From the NCBI RefSeq assembly GCF_002192255.1, contig NZ_CP021768.1:1196001-1260000 (forward strand): a stretch of DNA of 64,000 nucleotides, in the 5' to 3' direction. How positions within the stretch are numbered: the stretch's first letter is position 1; every line of letters begins with the position of its first letter. This DNA comes from Stenotrophomonas sp. WZN-1 (lineage in GTDB: Bacteria; Pseudomonadota; Gammaproteobacteria; Xanthomonadales; Xanthomonadaceae). A program made the position numbers and the translations under genes. The notes beneath the pieces are model-generated. The model saw only the letters and a list, made by a program, of their open reading frames with translations. It made no database searches and was not told the DNA's origin. Below, in pieces: positions 25,254 through 34,145 of this stretch.

Positions 25254-25570
25254 GGCGTACCTCCAGCGAGCAGCGTTTCCACCGCCTGGTCCAGGCGCAG
25301 GCTGACCACCGCCGGCGTGGCGCCGGCATCGTTGATCGAGATGCGTACATCGCGCAGCGGATGGCGCCGTGCGAAATCGCCGATCACCGCCTCCCATACG
25401 CGGCCAAAGCCCTGCGCGGCGGTGATGATGCGCACCGTCATCGCGCCGTCCAATGCGGCTGGTTCCAGCAGGATTTCCAGGTTGCCCGAGGCCAGTACGC
25501 CGACCAGTACCGCATCGCGCGGGAATTGCACCGGGGTGCGTCCTTCGAATCGATAGTCGAGGGTTTCCAT
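25250..25570 (-). CDS. mdcC: Malonate decarboxylase acyl carrier protein MdcC
   Basis: A 106-residue carrier protein. VGVLASGNLEILLEP holds Ser28 in the SG(N/D)LE motif to which the 2'-(5''-phosphoribosyl)-3'-dephospho-CoA arm is attached by MdcG. The rest (MTVRIITAAQGFGRVWEAVIGDFARRH) fits the family, and length is normal. MdcC shuttles acetyl and malonyl groups between MdcA and MdcD-MdcE. It follows mdcA after 10 bases. Confidence 0.93.
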   Translation of the reverse strand: METLDYRFEGRTPVQFPRDAVLVGVLASGNLEILLEPAALDGAMTVRIITAAQGFGRVWEAVIGDFARRHPLRDVRISINDAGATPAVVSLRLDQAVETLLAGGTP

Positions 25571-25580
25571 GCTCAGCCCC

Positions 25581-27224
25581 TTACCAGTTGCGGAAGCGCT
25601 TGGGCGGGTCGTACAGGCCGCCGGACCAGCGCACCAGATCCTTCACCGAACGTGCCGCCAGCAGGTCGCGGCTGGCATCGCGCACGGAGATGCCCAGGTC
25701 ATCCGGGCGGCGGATGACGCCGCGGTCGCGCAGGTTCTCCACCATCGCGCGGTCGCGTCCCAGGCCCACGGCGGTATAGCCGGACACGCCGCGGATCGCC
25801 TGTTCGCGTTCTTCCGGGCTGCGGCACAGCAGCAGGTTGGCGATGCCTTCCTCGGTCAGCACATGGCTGACGTCATCGCCGTAGATCATCACCGGTGGCA
25901 GCGGCATCTCCGCGCGTTCGGCCAGTTCCCAGGCATCCAGGCGTTCGACGAAGGCCGGTGCCATGTGCTCGCGGAAGGTTTCCACCATCTGCACCACCAG
26001 CTTGCGGCCACGCGGCATCTCACCGGGGCGCGCGGCCTGCTGGCCGGCCTTGATCCAGGCGTCGCTGGCATGGCGGCGGCCGCGTGCATCCGAGCCCATG
26101 TTCGGTGCGCCGCCGAAGCCGGCGATGCGGTCGCGGGTGGCAGTGGAACTGTTGCCCTGCAGGTCGATCTGCAGGGTGGAGCCGATGAACATGTCACACG
26201 CATACAGGCCGGCGGTCTGCGAGAACGCGCGGTTGGAGCGCATCGAGCCATCGGCACCGGTGAAGAACACATCGCTGCGCGCGGCGATGTACTTCTCCAT
26301 GCCCAGTTCGGAACCGAACGAATGCACCGACTTGACGAAGCCCGATTCGATCGCCGGAATCAGTGCCGGGTGTGGATTGAGCGCCCAGTGCTGGCAGATC
26401 CTTCCCTTCAGCCCGAGCGATTCGGCGTAGGTCGGCAGCAGCAGTTCGATGGCGGCGGTGTCGAAGCCGATGCCATGGTTGAGGCGGTTCACGCCGTACT
26501 CGGCGTAGATGCCCTTGATCGCCATCATCGCCATCAGCACCTGGATCTCGGAGATCTGCGCCGGGTCGCGGGTGAACAGCGGTTCGATATGGTTCGGCTT
26601 CGGCGCCTGCACCACGAAGTTGACCCAGTCGGCGGGGATATCGACGCGGGGGAGGGTGTCGACGATCTCGTTGACCTGAGCGATGACGATGCCGCCGCCA
26701 AACGCCGTGGCCTCGACGATCACGGGGGTGTCTTCGGTATTCGGCCCGGTGTACAGGTTGCCGTGCCGATCCGCGGCCTGTGCTGCGACCAGGGCCACGC
26801 GCGGGGTCAGGTCGATGAAGTAGCGGCCGAACAGCTCCAGGTAGGTGTGGATGGCACCGATCTGGATGCGGCCCTCGGCCACCAGGTTGGCCAGCCGCAC
26901 CGACTGCGGGCCGGAAAACGAGAAGTCCAGTTTCGAGGCGATGCCGCGCTCGAACACGTCCAGGTGCGAGGGCAGCGACAGCACCGACTGCACCATGTGC
27001 AGGTCATGCACCCGCGCCGGATCCAGGTCGGCCAGGGCCTGGGCGAGGAAATCGGCCTGCTTCTGGTTGTTGCCCTCCAGGCAGACCTTGTCGCCGGGCT
27101 CCAGCAGCGCATGCAGCAGCTCGCCGACATCGGCGGCGCCGACCTCATGGCCGCGTGCCCAGGGCGAAGCACGCTCCAAGCGCGCCTGACGGCTGCGTTC
27201 CAACGTATCCCAGCTCGGGTTCAT
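25581..27224 (-). CDS. mdcA: Malonate decarboxylase alpha subunit MdcA
   Basis: A 547-residue CoA-transferase-like subunit, normal length for MdcA. VCLEGNNQKQADFLAQAL, VNRLNHGIGFDTAAIELLLPTYAESLGLKGRIC and IGSTLQIDLQGNSSTATRDRIAGFGGAPNMGSDARGRRH are strongly conserved family blocks. It exchanges the acetyl group on MdcC for malonate, making malonyl-MdcC and free acetate. It is the first gene of mdcA-C-D-E-G-B-H. The ATG at 27224 is preceded by GGAAG; upstream lies an AT-rich promoter region. Confidence 0.94.
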   Translation of the reverse strand: MNPSWDTLERSRQARLERASPWARGHEVGAADVGELLHALLEPGDKVCLEGNNQKQADFLAQALADLDPARVHDLHMVQSVLSLPSHLDVFERGIASKLDFSFSGPQSVRLANLVAEGRIQIGAIHTYLELFGRYFIDLTPRVALVAAQAADRHGNLYTGPNTEDTPVIVEATAFGGGIVIAQVNEIVDTLPRVDIPADWVNFVVQAPKPNHIEPLFTRDPAQISEIQVLMAMMAIKGIYAEYGVNRLNHGIGFDTAAIELLLPTYAESLGLKGRICQHWALNPHPALIPAIESGFVKSVHSFGSELGMEKYIAARSDVFFTGADGSMRSNRAFSQTAGLYACDMFIGSTLQIDLQGNSSTATRDRIAGFGGAPNMGSDARGRRHASDAWIKAGQQAARPGEMPRGRKLVVQMVETFREHMAPAFVERLDAWELAERAEMPLPPVMIYGDDVSHVLTEEGIANLLLCRSPEEREQAIRGVSGYTAVGLGRDRAMVENLRDRGVIRRPDDLGISVRDASRDLLAARSVKDLVRWSGGLYDPPKRFRNW

Positions 27225-27250
27225 CGACCGGCTTCCGATTGGCGTTGAAA

Positions 27251-27281
27251 TAATTACGGCATAATTATGAAGGGCGTGCAA
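27251..27281 (-). promoter_or_regulatory. Probable mdc promoter/operator
   Basis: In otherwise GC-rich DNA, TAATTA occurs at 27251-27256 and 27262-27267, 11 bases apart, making a short dyad (ATAATTACGGCATAATTAT). On the minus strand TTGCAC at 27281-27276 could be a -35 box and TAATTA at 27256-27251 a -10 box, with a long 19-base spacer. The dyad is a plausible site for the GntR/FadR-type regulator; unproven. Confidence 0.45.
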
Positions 27282-27295
27282 CCCGCGGTGCAGCA

Positions 27296-27324
27296 AATGA
27301 AAGGGCCCGCACGGAGGCGGGCCC
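27296..27324 (-). terminator. Terminator after siderophore receptor gene
   Basis: On the minus strand, GGGCCCGC-6 bases-GCGGGCCC is followed by TTTCATTT. It lies 90 bases downstream of the receptor stop and just before the mdc promoter, so it would keep receptor transcription out of mdc. Confidence 0.65.
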
Positions 27325-27361
27325 ATTCAGGTAGTCCACGACTGTGGGTCGTGGCGGAGGG

Positions 27362-27382
27362 CGTGCCGACCAACGGTCGGCA
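27362..27382. repeat. GTGCCGACC-AAC-GGTCGGCAC palindrome
   Basis: Perfect 9-bp arms. Relatives occur at 44552 (GTGCCGACCGTTGGTCGGCG) and, as GTACCGACC forms, at 57092 and 57128. Confidence 0.75.
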
Positions 27383-27413
27383 CCCACCTGGCACCCAGCG
27401 GTTCGCGGGACGC

Positions 27414-29606
27414 TCAGAACTTCCAGCGCAGGCTGGCCGAGACGAAACGCGGTTCGCCGAAGTTGTTGTAGTCCAGGTTGGCCCAGTAGGTCTTGTCCAG
27501 CGCGTTGCGCACGCTCAGGGTCGCGGTCCAGTTATCGCTGATGCGGTAGTTGGCGTTGAACTGCACCAGTGAGTAGGCCGGCTGGTTCACCGTCACCGTG
27601 CCTCCCAGCGGGTAGGCAATGTTGTAGCCCTGCACCTTGCTCTGCCACTGCACGCCACCGCCGATGCTCAGGCGCTTGAATGCGCCGCGCAGTTGCAGCT
27701 GGGTGTTGAGCTGCAGCAGGTCCTCGGGCGGATTGGCGTACAGCAGGTCGGTGGCGGCGCGGGTCACTTTGACGTGGGTGTAGCCGGCATTGACCGTCCA
27801 GCCCGGCAGGATCTCGCCGTTGACATCCATCTCCCAGCCGCGCGCCTTGGTGCCGTTGATGCCGATGTAGGCCGAGCTGCCGTCGCTCAGCGTGCCTTCC
27901 GGCACACTCATGTCGCGCACCGCATAGTTGTCCTGCTTGGCCTCGAACACTGCAGCGTTCGCGGTCAGGCGGCCATCGAACCACTGCGTCTTGATGCCCG
28001 CTTCCAGATTCGAGCCCTGCACCGGTGCCAGCAGGTTCTCGTTGCGGTCCTTGTAGTTCTGCGGATTGAAGATCTCGGTGTAGCTGGCGTAGGCCGACAC
28101 ATTCGGCGTGATCTCATAGACGAGGCCCACGTACGGGGTGATCTCATCGCTCACCTTGTAGGCACCGCTGGTGCCGGTGTAGACGCCGGCGGCGTTGTAC
28201 GAGCGGCTGAGGGTTTCCCAGCGGCTCAGGCGTGCACCGGCAATCAGCGAAAGCGGATCGGCCAGGCGCAGGCGGGTGGCCAGGTAGACGCCGCTCTGCG
28301 TGGTCTTGGCCACGCGACGTGCACCGGTGCGGGTGTAGGTCACCTCGGAAATGTCGCCGTTCCAGTTGAACACGTTGGGGATGTAGTAGCAGCGCTCACG
28401 CCCGCAGGTTGCCCAGTCGCCCGGGAAGTTCAGTGCCAGGGTGTTGGTGGTGCCTTCCAGGTCCGACCATTGCGCGCCGACGGTGAGGTCGTGGTCGCGG
28501 CCGAACAGCGGGAAGCTGCCGGTCAGGTAGGCATCGACATTGCGGCGGGTGTCCTTCGAATCACCGGCGGCGGCACGCAGATAGATGCCCGAGCCGGTCA
28601 CCGGGTCCGGGTTGCCGGTGCCGTACAGGCGCACGTTCTGCACGTTGCCGCGGGTGTAGGCGGTGTTGATCTTCAGCAGCCAGTTGTCGCCGAAACGCTG
28701 TTCCAGGTTGGCGAACGCGGTGCTGCTCTCGCGCTTCCAGTAGCTCCACTTCGGCGACAGGTTGGTCGAGCGCGCCAGATGGGCGAAATAGCCCTGGTTG
28801 TCGAAGAACGCCACGGTGCCCCAGGTCGAACCGGTCGGGTTGTTGTCCTGGGTCTGGTAACCGACGGTGACCGTGGTGCTGTCGGTGACATCGCCCTCCA
28901 GCACCGCCATGCCGGCCATCTTGTTTTCCTTGTAGCGGTCGTAGTACAGCCCACGATCGGTGTAGGCGGCGACCACGCGGCTGCGGAAGCGGCCGTCATC
29001 GGTCAGTGGCGCGGTCACATCAGCCTCCATGCGGCGGTAGTCCCAGCTGCCGGCGCTGACCGCGAACGACGCATCGAATTCCTTGCCCGGGCGCTTGCGC
29101 AGCAGGTTGACCGTGGCCGACGGCACACCGGCGCCGCTGAGCAGGCCGTTGGCACCACGGATCACTTCGATGCGATCGTAGAAGGCGGTGTCGTACTCCT
29201 GGTTGGTGGAGCCGCTGTAGGTGGGAATGCCGTCGACCTGGAAGTCGGTGATCGCGAATCCGCGCGCGTAGTACAGCGGGCGCTGCGTGTCATAGAAGGA
29301 CACGCTGACGCCGGTCACGTTGCGCATCACATCGTTGATGCTGAACAGCGATTCGTCCTGCAGGCGTTGCAGGCTGATCGCGGTGGCCGACTGCGGCGTT
29401 TCCTGCAGGGTGATCGGCAGGCGCGTGGTACTGGCCGGCGGCGCCGACTGCTCGGCACGCACGCTGACCCGGTCCAGGGTCTTGGCGTCGGCTGCGCCAC
29501 CAGTGGCGGCGAACGCGCTGGGCGTGGCCAGCAGGGTCAACGACGAAAGCAGGGCGGCCGGCAGCAGCGCGCGGCGGGGCAGGCGGTTATCGAAGGTCAG
29601 GCACAT
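27414..29606 (-). CDS. TonB-dependent siderophore receptor, FhuE/FpvA type
   Basis: A 730-residue outer-membrane receptor. After a signal peptide (LLPAALLSSLTLLATPSAFA) comes a plug domain: TLQETPQSATAISLQRLQDE, VTGVSVSFYDTQRPLYYARGFAITDFQVDGIPTYSG and EVIRGANGLLSGAGVPSATVNLLRKRP. The barrel ends in the outer-membrane signature LRWKF. The RGF..VDGIP pattern is that of FhuE/FpvA-like receptors for hydroxamate-type iron chelators. It lacks an N-terminal STN signalling domain, so it does not control a sigma factor. A possible Fur site lies upstream. The start at 29606 precedes the signal peptide. Confidence 0.9.
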   Translation of the reverse strand: MCLTFDNRLPRRALLPAALLSSLTLLATPSAFAATGGAADAKTLDRVSVRAEQSAPPASTTRLPITLQETPQSATAISLQRLQDESLFSINDVMRNVTGVSVSFYDTQRPLYYARGFAITDFQVDGIPTYSGSTNQEYDTAFYDRIEVIRGANGLLSGAGVPSATVNLLRKRPGKEFDASFAVSAGSWDYRRMEADVTAPLTDDGRFRSRVVAAYTDRGLYYDRYKENKMAGMAVLEGDVTDSTTVTVGYQTQDNNPTGSTWGTVAFFDNQGYFAHLARSTNLSPKWSYWKRESSTAFANLEQRFGDNWLLKINTAYTRGNVQNVRLYGTGNPDPVTGSGIYLRAAAGDSKDTRRNVDAYLTGSFPLFGRDHDLTVGAQWSDLEGTTNTLALNFPGDWATCGRERCYYIPNVFNWNGDISEVTYTRTGARRVAKTTQSGVYLATRLRLADPLSLIAGARLSRWETLSRSYNAAGVYTGTSGAYKVSDEITPYVGLVYEITPNVSAYASYTEIFNPQNYKDRNENLLAPVQGSNLEAGIKTQWFDGRLTANAAVFEAKQDNYAVRDMSVPEGTLSDGSSAYIGINGTKARGWEMDVNGEILPGWTVNAGYTHVKVTRAATDLLYANPPEDLLQLNTQLQLRGAFKRLSIGGGVQWQSKVQGYNIAYPLGGTVTVNQPAYSLVQFNANYRISDNWTATLSVRNALDKTYWANLDYNNFGEPRFVSASLRWKF

Positions 29607-29724
29607 GGTGGGCTCGAAGCGTGGAGGCGGGGAGGGGCGGCAACAGTCGTCCAGCACCCGGGGCGGCGGCTTCGGGCACGGTCAGGTCCGTCTGGGGGCG
29701 AGGCGCGGTCACTGCGCAGGACGC

Positions 29725-29744
29725 AAATGTAAATAATTCTTAAC
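29725..29744 (-). promoter_or_regulatory. Possible Fur box of the receptor gene
   Basis: Minus strand GTTAAGAATTATTTACATTT, about 120 bases before the receptor start, resembles the AT-rich 7-1-7 Fur consensus (GATAATNATTATC) loosely. A second AT-rich stretch, GAGAATTGTAATG, lies just upstream. Iron control fits the gene's role, but the match is imperfect. Confidence 0.4.
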
Positions 29745-29800
29745 AACATTACAATTCTCGTCATTGTGCGCAGGGTTCCCGGCACGGGGCATCGCTTTCC

Positions 29801-29860
29801 GTAGAGCCGAGCCATGCTCGGCTGCTTTTTGCCGGAGCCGAGCATGGGCTCGGCTCTACA
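29801..29860. repeat. Facing GTAGAGCCGAGC palindrome pair
   Basis: GTAGAGCCGAGCCATGCTCG faces GAGCATGGGCTCGGCTCTAC over a short T-rich centre (GCTTTTTGCC). The two hairpins are near-perfect complements. Confidence 0.8.
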
Positions 29861-29933
29861 GGCGGTAGCCTGCCCAAACGCGAACGGCCACCCGAAGGTG
29901 GCCGTCCGTCTGCATCGAAAGGAACCTGCGGGC

Positions 29934-31622
29934 TTACAGCGCCTGCAGTTCCTCGTTGGCATTGCGCTTTTCCTTGGCCGGCGCCGGAACCGCCGCCGGA
30001 GCGGGCGATGCCGCGTTCGCGTCCACCGGCACCTCCAGGTACGGCAGCTGCAGGGTCTGGCTGGTCAGCGTACGGATCTCATTGACCAGCGCGGCGCTGT
30101 CGTTGAGCTTGCGCCCGTACGACGGCACGATCTCGCGCAGGCGGGTTTCCCAACCGGCCTTCATCTGCTCGGGGAAGGCCTTGGCCATCAGGTCCAGCAT
30201 GATCGGCGGTGAGGTCGACGCACCCGGCGACGCGCCGAGCAGGGCGGCGAGGGTGTGGTCCTTGTCGGTCACGATCTCGGTGCCGAACTGCAGCACCGGG
30301 CCCTTCAGCGGATCACGCTTGATGATCTGCACGCGTTGGCCGGCGGTGACCAGCTTCCAGTCGCCCGGCTTGGCATTGGGGAAGTACTTGACCAGTTCGG
30401 CCTGGCGATCGGCATCATTCAGGCGTGCCTGGCCCATCAGGTACTGCACCAGGTCCAGGTTGTCCTTGCCCACTTCCAGCATCGGGCCGACGTTGTTGTG
30501 GGTGACCGACGAGTACAGGTCCCACCACGAGCCGTGCTTGAGGAACTTGGTGCTGTACAGCGCGAACGGCCCGAACAGGACCACCGGCTTGCCGTCCAGC
30601 TTGCGCGCATCCAGGTGCGGCACCGACATCGGCGGCGAACCGGTCTCGGCCATGCCGTAAGCCTTCACGCCATGGCGCGAGGTCACGTCCTGGCCCTGGA
30701 AGGCAAGAAACTGGCCGCCGACCGGGAAGCCGGCGTAGTCCTTCGATTCCGGGATGCCCGACATCTGCAGCAGCTTCAGCGCGGCACCACCGGCACCGAT
30801 GAACACGAAGCGGGCGTGGGTGGTGGTCTCGGTGCCGGCCTTGAGGTCCTTCACCGTCACGTTCCAGCTCTTGTCGGCGTTCTGCCGCAGCGCGCTCACT
30901 TCGTGGTTCAGGTGCAGGCTGAAGTTCGGGCTGCGCTGCAGGCCGGTGGTCAGCTGGCGGGTGATCACACCGAAGTTGACGTCGGTACCGAGCGGCATCC
31001 AGGTCGCGGCGACCTTCTGCTTCGGGTCACGGCCTTCCATCAGCAGCGGGGCCCACTGCTTGATCTGTGCCGGATCCTCGGAGTACTGCATGCCGTAGAA
31101 CAGCGGGTTCTTCACCAGGGCCTGCTGGCGCTTGTGCAGGTAGGCGATGTTGTCATCGCCCCAGACGAAGCTCATGTGCGGGGTCGGGTTGATGAAGTCG
31201 CTGGGCTGGCTCAACCGGCCTTCCTTCACCTGGTGCGACCAGAACTGGCGCGAGACCTCGAACGATTCGGCGATGCCGACCGCGCGCTTGGTCTCGATGC
31301 TGCCGTCGGGCAGTTCCGGGGTGTAGTTCAGTTCGGCGAACGCCGAATGGCCGGTGCCGGCGTTGTTCCAGCCGTCGGAGCTTTCGCCGGCGACGCCGTC
31401 GAGGCGTTCGTAGACCTGGATGTTCCAGTCCGGCTGCAGTTCCTGCAGGTAGGTGGCCAGGGTGATGCTCATGATGCCGGCGCCGACCAGCACAACATCG
31501 ACGGGCTTGTCGTTGCTGGCAGCGGGCACCGAGCGCTGGGTCAGCGGCCAGTACAGGAACAGCGCGGCGGCCAGCAACAGCAGCACGAGCAGGGCGAGCA
31601 GGGCCTTGCCAAATTTCTTCAT
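29934..31622 (-). CDS. mqo: Malate:quinone oxidoreductase with N-terminal membrane anchor
   Basis: A 562-residue flavoprotein. [20 protein letters not shown] is the FAD-binding Rossmann motif; [47 protein letters not shown] and [20 protein letters not shown] are characteristic of Mqo. It oxidises malate to oxaloacetate and passes electrons to quinone. Residues 5-27 are a hydrophobic anchor ([19 protein letters not shown]), which many Mqo proteins lack, and the C-terminus is an Ala/Pro-rich tail with KEKRNANEE. The start at 31622 includes the anchor, as MKK and the hydrophobic run follow at once. Confidence 0.92.
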   Translation of the reverse strand: MKKFGKALLALLVLLLLAAALFLYWPLTQRSVPAASNDKPVDVVLVGAGIMSITLATYLQELQPDWNIQVYERLDGVAGESSDGWNNAGTGHSAFAELNYTPELPDGSIETKRAVGIAESFEVSRQFWSHQVKEGRLSQPSDFINPTPHMSFVWGDDNIAYLHKRQQALVKNPLFYGMQYSEDPAQIKQWAPLLMEGRDPKQKVAATWMPLGTDVNFGVITRQLTTGLQRSPNFSLHLNHEVSALRQNADKSWNVTVKDLKAGTETTTHARFVFIGAGGAALKLLQMSGIPESKDYAGFPVGGQFLAFQGQDVTSRHGVKAYGMAETGSPPMSVPHLDARKLDGKPVVLFGPFALYSTKFLKHGSWWDLYSSVTHNNVGPMLEVGKDNLDLVQYLMGQARLNDADRQAELVKYFPNAKPGDWKLVTAGQRVQIIKRDPLKGPVLQFGTEIVTDKDHTLAALLGASPGASTSPPIMLDLMAKAFPEQMKAGWETRLREIVPSYGRKLNDSAALVNEIRTLTSQTLQLPYLEVPVDANAASPAPAAVPAPAKEKRNANEELQAL

Positions 31623-31804
31623 GGGGGCGGGATCGTTGGCGGAGGGGAGGAGTTCAGGATGCGCATGGGGCAGGGAAAGGGCGTGAAGAAACAACGCCTT
31701 GCAGCATCCATCCGCGATTCTAACCGGATCCGGTCCGTTTTTGATGCAACGCAGCATCCGACGTTTCGCGGCACCGTCACGCGAAGCGCCGGGCCACGCC
31801 CGGC

Positions 31805-32251
31805 TCAGACCAGCTCGAGGATCTCGTCACCGGCCTCATCGATCTCGCCGGTCGGGCGCCAGCCCAGGCGGCGGTAGAAGCCATGCGAGCGCGAACGCGG
31901 GTCGGCCGAGCAGGCCAGGAACAGCCGGGTGTGGCCAGCATCGCGGGTCAGGCTCACCACCTCCTGCAGCAGCTGGCGGCCGATGCCGCGGCCCTCGTAC
32001 TCCGGCAGCAGCGCCAGCACCAGCACCTCGCCGCTGTCGCGGTCGGCGAAGCAGTAGCCGGCCATGCGCTCGCCTTCCCAGGCAACGCGGCCGATCGAAT
32101 CGCCGTGGGCAATGCCGGCCGCCCAGTTGTCCTCGGTGATGCCCAGTTCCGCCAGCTGGGTGGCATTGAAGGCATTCTCGCGGGTGCGCCCGCGCAGGTC
32201 GATGCAGGCAGCGGCATCCTCGGGGCGTGCATCGCGGACGAATACAGGCAT
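31805..32251 (-). CDS. GNAT-family N-acetyltransferase
   Basis: A 148-residue GNAT protein. [42 protein letters not shown] contains the acetyl-CoA pyrophosphate loop (Q/RxxGxG/A as EGRGIG), and [13 protein letters not shown] is the usual C-terminal strand-helix. The acceptor substrate is not predictable. The start at 32251 ([16 protein letters not shown]) matches the family's N-terminal strand. It is transcribed towards mqo and separated from it by 182 bases in which I see no gene. Confidence 0.87.
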   Translation of the reverse strand: MPVFVRDARPEDAAACIDLRGRTRENAFNATQLAELGITEDNWAAGIAHGDSIGRVAWEGERMAGYCFADRDSGEVLVLALLPEYEGRGIGRQLLQEVVSLTRDAGHTRLFLACSADPRSRSHGFYRRLGWRPTGEIDEAGDEILELV

Positions 32252-32348
32252 GCAGGGCATCCTTGCAGTGATCGGCCCGCCAGTATCCGCATTGCGCATG
32301 GACCCGGTGTGTAGGCCTGATGGAGAGTATGGAGCGCCTGCAACCGGG

Positions 32349-32933
32349 TCAGTCACTGCCAACGGTGAAGTACTCCACGACGAAGTAGCCGATCTGGTAG
32401 GCCAGCGTTGCCAGCACAAGGCGCAGCTGTGCGCGGCGGCTGCGCAGCCACCCGCCGAGTACCGCCACCGCCAGCATCAGCACGGCATGCAACGGGTACG
32501 CGGTTCCCAGCAGCTTCCAGCGGCTGCTGCCCTTGATGCCGGTATCGATCAGGTCGAGCAGGGTCAGCGCAGCAATCACGCTGAAGATCCAGCGCCGGCG
32601 CTGCATCAGGTAGTTTCCGTAGCTGCCGTATTCGCGCAGATCGTCGGGAAACAGCAGCGCGCACAGCAGGAACCAGGTCGCGCAGTAGACGATCACGAAC
32701 AGGTAGGTTTCGAACGTCCAGCGGTGCACCTCGATGAGGCGGAATTCCCACCACCAGAAGGTCACCAGCGATATCAGCGTCCATGCCACCCAGCCAAGGT
32801 GCAGTGCAGAGCAGCCGCGGCGCTGGGGATGCTCGATGATCTGTGCCAGGCCCTTGAGCACGGTGGTGATCGACAGGCCGAGGATGATGCCCATCACCAC
32901 CCGGATGTGCAGGAACAGCGGATCGGTCTGCAT
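32349..32933 (-). CDS. Membrane protein of unknown function
   Basis: A 194-residue protein with about six membrane helices (for example VVMGIILGLSITTVLKGLAQII and ETYLFVIVYCATWFLLCALLF). The loop EHPQRRGCSALHLGWVAW and the charged DDLREYGSYGNYLMQRRRWIF are the only polar features. I know of no function for it. The start at 32933 (MQTDPLFLHI) is the last ATG before the first helix. It is 97 bases upstream of the GNAT gene. Confidence 0.68.
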   Translation of the reverse strand: MQTDPLFLHIRVVMGIILGLSITTVLKGLAQIIEHPQRRGCSALHLGWVAWTLISLVTFWWWEFRLIEVHRWTFETYLFVIVYCATWFLLCALLFPDDLREYGSYGNYLMQRRRWIFSVIAALTLLDLIDTGIKGSSRWKLLGTAYPLHAVLMLAVAVLGGWLRSRRAQLRLVLATLAYQIGYFVVEYFTVGSD

Positions 32934-33006
32934 CGCGGCGCTCCGTGTCGGATGCCTCGATGCTGGCACAACAGGGCAGTCAGGAACGGACCCCGGTCAC
33001 GCGGAG

Positions 33007-33092
33007 AAAAAAGGGGACGGAGGGGATTAAGTCGTATAAGGCCAATACGACTTGTAGGGCAGAAGCGACTTAATCCCCTCCGTCCCTTTTTT
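33007..33092. repeat. Long A/T-ended hairpin element
   Basis: An 86-base dyad. Left arm AAAAAAGGGGACGGAGGGG(ATTAAGTCG) at 33007-33034 pairs with (CGACTTAAT)CCCCTCCGTCCCTTTTTT at 33066-33092, with one extra G. A second hairpin, GTCGTAT..ATACGAC, lies inside (33031-33051). It could act as a terminator in both directions. It separates two minus-strand genes. Confidence 0.8.
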
Positions 33093-33103
33093 GCTGATCA
33101 CCG

Positions 33104-34009
33104 TCAGCGCTTGCGCCGAATCAGCGCCGAGGACGCGTCCAGTACCGCGCGGGTCAGCAGCGCCATGGTCTGCACGTCGCCCTTCCAGTGCTGCCAGTAC
33201 AGCGGCACGTCTTCCCACGCGCGCTGCCGTACGTACACCAAGCGACCGGCATCCAGGTGCCGTTTGACCAGCGGCAATGGGTTCATGGTCCAGCCCATGC
33301 CGCCCAGGTTGGCCTGCACGAACGCGCGGGTGGAGGGAATCCACCAGGTCGGTGCGGTGCTGGCCAGGTCGTCGCCGGCCATGCGCCGGGCAAAGCGCGA
33401 CTGCATTTCGTCCTTGCGGTTGAACACCAGCACCGGTGCCTGCGCCAGCGCCTGTGCGGTCACGCCCTTGGCGAAATGCCGCTCGCGGAATTCGGGGGTA
33501 CAGGTCGCCGCGTAACGGATGCTGCCCAGCGCGTGGATCTGGCAGCCCTGCACCGGCTCGTCCAGTGTGGTCACCGCGCCCAGCACCGTGCCCTGGCGCA
33601 GCAGTTCGACGGTGTGGTCCTGGTCCTCCACGCGCAGGTCCAGGGTGGTGCCGGTGCTCTGTGCGAACTGCGCGGCGGCCTGCGGGAACCAGGTTTCCAG
33701 GCTGTCATGGTTCACCGCCACCGGGATGCTGGCCTGGGGCAGGTCTTCGTCGGCCAGGCCCATCCGGTGCAGCGCATCGTGTTCGAGCAGGGCGGTCTGT
33801 TCGGCCAGCTGCACCAGCACCTGGCCCTCGGCGGTGGCGGTGGCCGGGGTGCCGCGCTTGACCAGCAGGCGCCCGACCCGGTCCTCCAGCGCCTTGACCC
33901 GCTGCGAGATGGCCGAGGGCGTGACATTCAGCGACTGCGCGGCGCGGTCGAAGCTGCCTTCGCGGATCACCGCGGCCAGGGCGCGCAGCTGGGCATGGTC
34001 GATACGCAT
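33104..34009 (-). CDS. LysR-family regulator, ArgP/LysG type
   Basis: A 301-residue LysR regulator. The N-terminal helix-turn-helix is MRIDHAQLRALAAVIREGSFDRAAQSLNVTPSAISQRVKALEDRVG; the effector domain fits ArgP/IciA/LysG (VPVAVNHDSLETWFPQA-like SIPVAVNHDSLETWF, and WIPSTRAFVQANLGGMGWTMNPL). These regulators sense lysine or arginine and switch on an exporter gene next to them, as here: a LysE-type gene is divergent at 34146. The start at 34009 is the standard MRIDHAQL. Confidence 0.9.
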   Translation of the reverse strand: MRIDHAQLRALAAVIREGSFDRAAQSLNVTPSAISQRVKALEDRVGRLLVKRGTPATATAEGQVLVQLAEQTALLEHDALHRMGLADEDLPQASIPVAVNHDSLETWFPQAAAQFAQSTGTTLDLRVEDQDHTVELLRQGTVLGAVTTLDEPVQGCQIHALGSIRYAATCTPEFRERHFAKGVTAQALAQAPVLVFNRKDEMQSRFARRMAGDDLASTAPTWWIPSTRAFVQANLGGMGWTMNPLPLVKRHLDAGRLVYVRQRAWEDVPLYWQHWKGDVQTMALLTRAVLDASSALIRRKR

Positions 34010-34145
34010 CGAATTAAGCTCCGCTAATGTTGGTTTAGAAAGTTTAGCTCGTCTTTTTCATGTTGCGGCGCGACAATGGCGCTCGTTCCGGTGCTGTCCG
34101 CCTTCGCGAGGCACCGTCCCCCAGCAATACAAGGCAGTGAATCCC

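Larger units (their letters stand above)
29607..29933. other. Gene-free stretch upstream of siderophore receptor
   Basis: About 327 bases. From 29725 to 29765 the DNA is AT-rich and carries the putative Fur-type site; 29801-29860 is a palindrome pair. The remainder is GC-rich and I see no gene in it. Confidence 0.65.

Noticed and set aside
25569..27248. A 559-codon open frame on the plus strand opposite mdcA, and similar long frames opposite hvfB/hvfA (8826-10625), the siderophore receptor (27693-29732), OPT (40040-42091) and the S9C peptidase (42356-44683).
   Set aside because: They are antisense shadows of genes with clear domains; the translations are rich in His, Gln, Arg and Gly with no recognisable motif, as expected in high-GC DNA.
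29801..29860. Reading the facing palindrome pairs as terminators.
   Set aside because: They lack a T-run after the stem and occur equally after convergent, divergent and tandem genes, so they look like repeats; some may still stop transcription.
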